The notes below the pieces were generated by a model. That model was not told the origin of the DNA. It did no database searches and saw only the letters and a list, made by a program, of their open reading frames with translations. Shown here in pieces: positions 63,122 through 64,000 of a stretch of 64,000 bases of DNA (positions are counted from its first letter, which is position 1; each line of letters begins with the position of its first letter). Origin of the DNA: an uncultured Spirochaetaceae bacterium (GTDB taxonomy: Bacteria > Spirochaetota > Spirochaetia > Sphaerochaetales > Sphaerochaetaceae); assembly GCA_944390015.1 (NCBI GenBank), contig CALXOL010000001.1, forward strand, positions 124,001 to 188,000, in the 5' to 3' direction. The position numbers were made by a program, and so were the translations under genes.

Positions 63122-64000
63122 TTTGCAAGTAGATAGATTTGCTTCATGTCCTCTCTTTCAAGAGTTTTGAAAGCTCCAAGCGTTCTCTTACCGTAGAATG
63201 TGGCTTTATCAAGGAGCTCTTCCAGAACCTCATCCGTAAGCTCTATTCCTGCTTCTTTCAGAGATAGCGGCATTTCAAATTTCCTAAAATATTCCTTAAA
63301 AGCCTCAATAGTCTTAAGGGCTCCTTCCTCTCCTTTTTCCGTGATAGAGAATACGAGCTCGCCCATTTTTGCGAACCTGTCTGGATCCTCTTTATAAACG
63401 TATGTGCTCCATGCAGGGAAAAGGATAGCGAGTCCTTCACCATGGGCGATGTCGAACATGCCTGATAGCTCATGCTCAAGCTGATGACATGCCCAGTCTC
63501 CCCTCTGGTCATTTCCCAGTGCCATGAGGCCGTTATGTGATAGCGAGGAAGCCCACATCAGAGAGGCTCTTGCCTGGTAATCATCTGGATGATCGAGGGC
63601 AACAAGGCCTTTTTCCATTGCATCCTTGATGAGAGTACATGCGATGCGGTCGGTAAAATCAAGACCTTCTCCAGAATGGAAGAAGCGCTCAATCGTATGC
63701 ATCATGATATCTACAGTGCCGACTTCCGTTTGGAAGCGTGGAACGCTGTATGTAAGCTCTGGATTTAAAAGGGCGAAACGGGGGCGACAGAAATCACTGT
63801 TATAACCTCTTTTCAGGTTACCATCCTCGTTTGTAATTACGGAACTGTCACTTAACTCACTACCTGTTGCCGCTAGCGTGAGGATTACACCTATTGGTGT
63901 TGAACCATAAGGTTTTCTTTTTCCTTCATAGAAGTCCCATACCTCTCCACCATTGTATAGTCCGTATCCGATGGCTTTTGCACTGTCGATTACAGAGCCT
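63118..64000 (-). CDS. Iron-containing alcohol dehydrogenase, butanol-dehydrogenase type (partial)
   Basis: The frame is open to the right edge, so the N-terminus is missing. The visible part begins GSVIDSAKAIGYGLYNG, the NAD-binding turn of the family. It continues with TGSELSDSSVITNEDG, then VGTVDIMMHTIERFF with metal ligands Asp and His, and WACHQLEHELSGMFDIAHGEGLAIL with the two remaining His ligands. Such enzymes reduce aldehydes to alcohols with NAD(P)H in fermenters. Nothing indicates a broken gene: the frame is intact from 64000 to the stop at 63118. It is linked to the frameshifted esterase by a four-base overlap. Confidence 0.92.
   Translation of the reverse strand, partial: GSVIDSAKAIGYGLYNGGEVWDFYEGKRKPYGSTPIGVILTLAATGSELSDSSVITNEDGNLKRGYNSDFCRPRFALLNPELTYSVPRFQTEVGTVDIMMHTIERFFHSGEGLDFTDRIACTLIKDAMEKGLVALDHPDDYQARASLMWASSLSHNGLMALGNDQRGDWACHQLEHELSGMFDIAHGEGLAILFPAWSTYVYKEDPDRFAKMGELVFSITEKGEEGALKTIEAFKEYFRKFEMPLSLKEAGIELTDEVLEELLDKATFYGKRTLGAFKTLEREDMKQIYLLAK

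Noticed and set aside
1-64000. CRISPR array, tRNA or rRNA genes
   Set aside because: No regularly spaced repeats and no conserved tRNA or rRNA blocks were found on reading.

Overview
The window looks like the replication-origin region of a diderm, moderately AT-rich bacterium. A spirochaete (Spirochaetota, Treponema/Sphaerochaeta-like) is the best guess. Reasons: YidC is long with a periplasmic domain; there are lipoproteins plus Lgt; a DUF4416 protein, a cyclophilin-FKBP double PPIase, phosphoglycerate mutase GpmI, a PII-like c-di-AMP receptor and a second GyrA/GyrB-like pair are present. The assignment is inferred from gene content and no search was run.

Layout. 1-4.4 kb: end of a peptide ABC transporter locus, a glycoside hydrolase and a lipid kinase (minus strand). 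4.5-9.4 kb: a plus-strand cluster for amino-sugar and peptide use (nagA, pepD, C26 amidohydrolase, unknown gene, TraB-like membrane protein). 9.5-14.3 kb: DUF1275, radA, the fused PPIase, parB and parA (minus). 14.4-15.4 kb: an Nfu-type scaffold gene and a 0.77 kb gap with two perfect parS sites and a structured possible RNA. 15.4-19.9 kb: gyrA and gyrB. 20.2-27.5 kb: dnaA, oriC (seven DnaA boxes), dnaN, recF, DUF721, rpmH, rnpA, yidC, jag. 27.6-32.2 kb (minus): rubrerythrin, PerR-like regulator, PfkB kinase, an AT-rich gap with two more DnaA boxes, rsmE, S41 protease. 32.2-36.6 kb: lgt, pepP, gpmI. 36.7-42.7 kb (minus): two membrane proteins, a very large GH13 protein, pth. 42.8-50.8 kb: small membrane protein, Rpn-type nuclease, a solitary TnpB element, nth, an aroF-pheA fusion, DUF4416, lipoprotein, sdaA. 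50.8-52.9 kb (minus): an overlapping ATPase/TOPRIM-like pair, a candidate defence module. 53-64 kb: trmO, leuS, a hydrolase, parE/parC, an RluA family gene, a c-di-AMP receptor, a frameshifted esterase and part of an iron alcohol dehydrogenase.

The most general and unexpected signal is promoter architecture. At eleven genes a -10-like hexamer ends exactly six bases before the start codon, with no Shine-Dalgarno sequence between, and several have a fair -35 at 17-18 bp. Three more genes have the same layout with a gap of 5-7. This predicts widespread leaderless mRNA, alongside normal SD-led genes. It also fixes several start codons (nagA, lgt, pth, leuS, parA, hydrolase at 56517).

The gene set works together mainly as the origin module (initiation, clamp, gyrase, ParABS segregation, membrane insertion), with metabolic and housekeeping genes around it. 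Accessory content is limited to the TnpB element, the Rpn protein and the ATPase/TOPRIM pair. No tRNA, rRNA or CRISPR array was seen.
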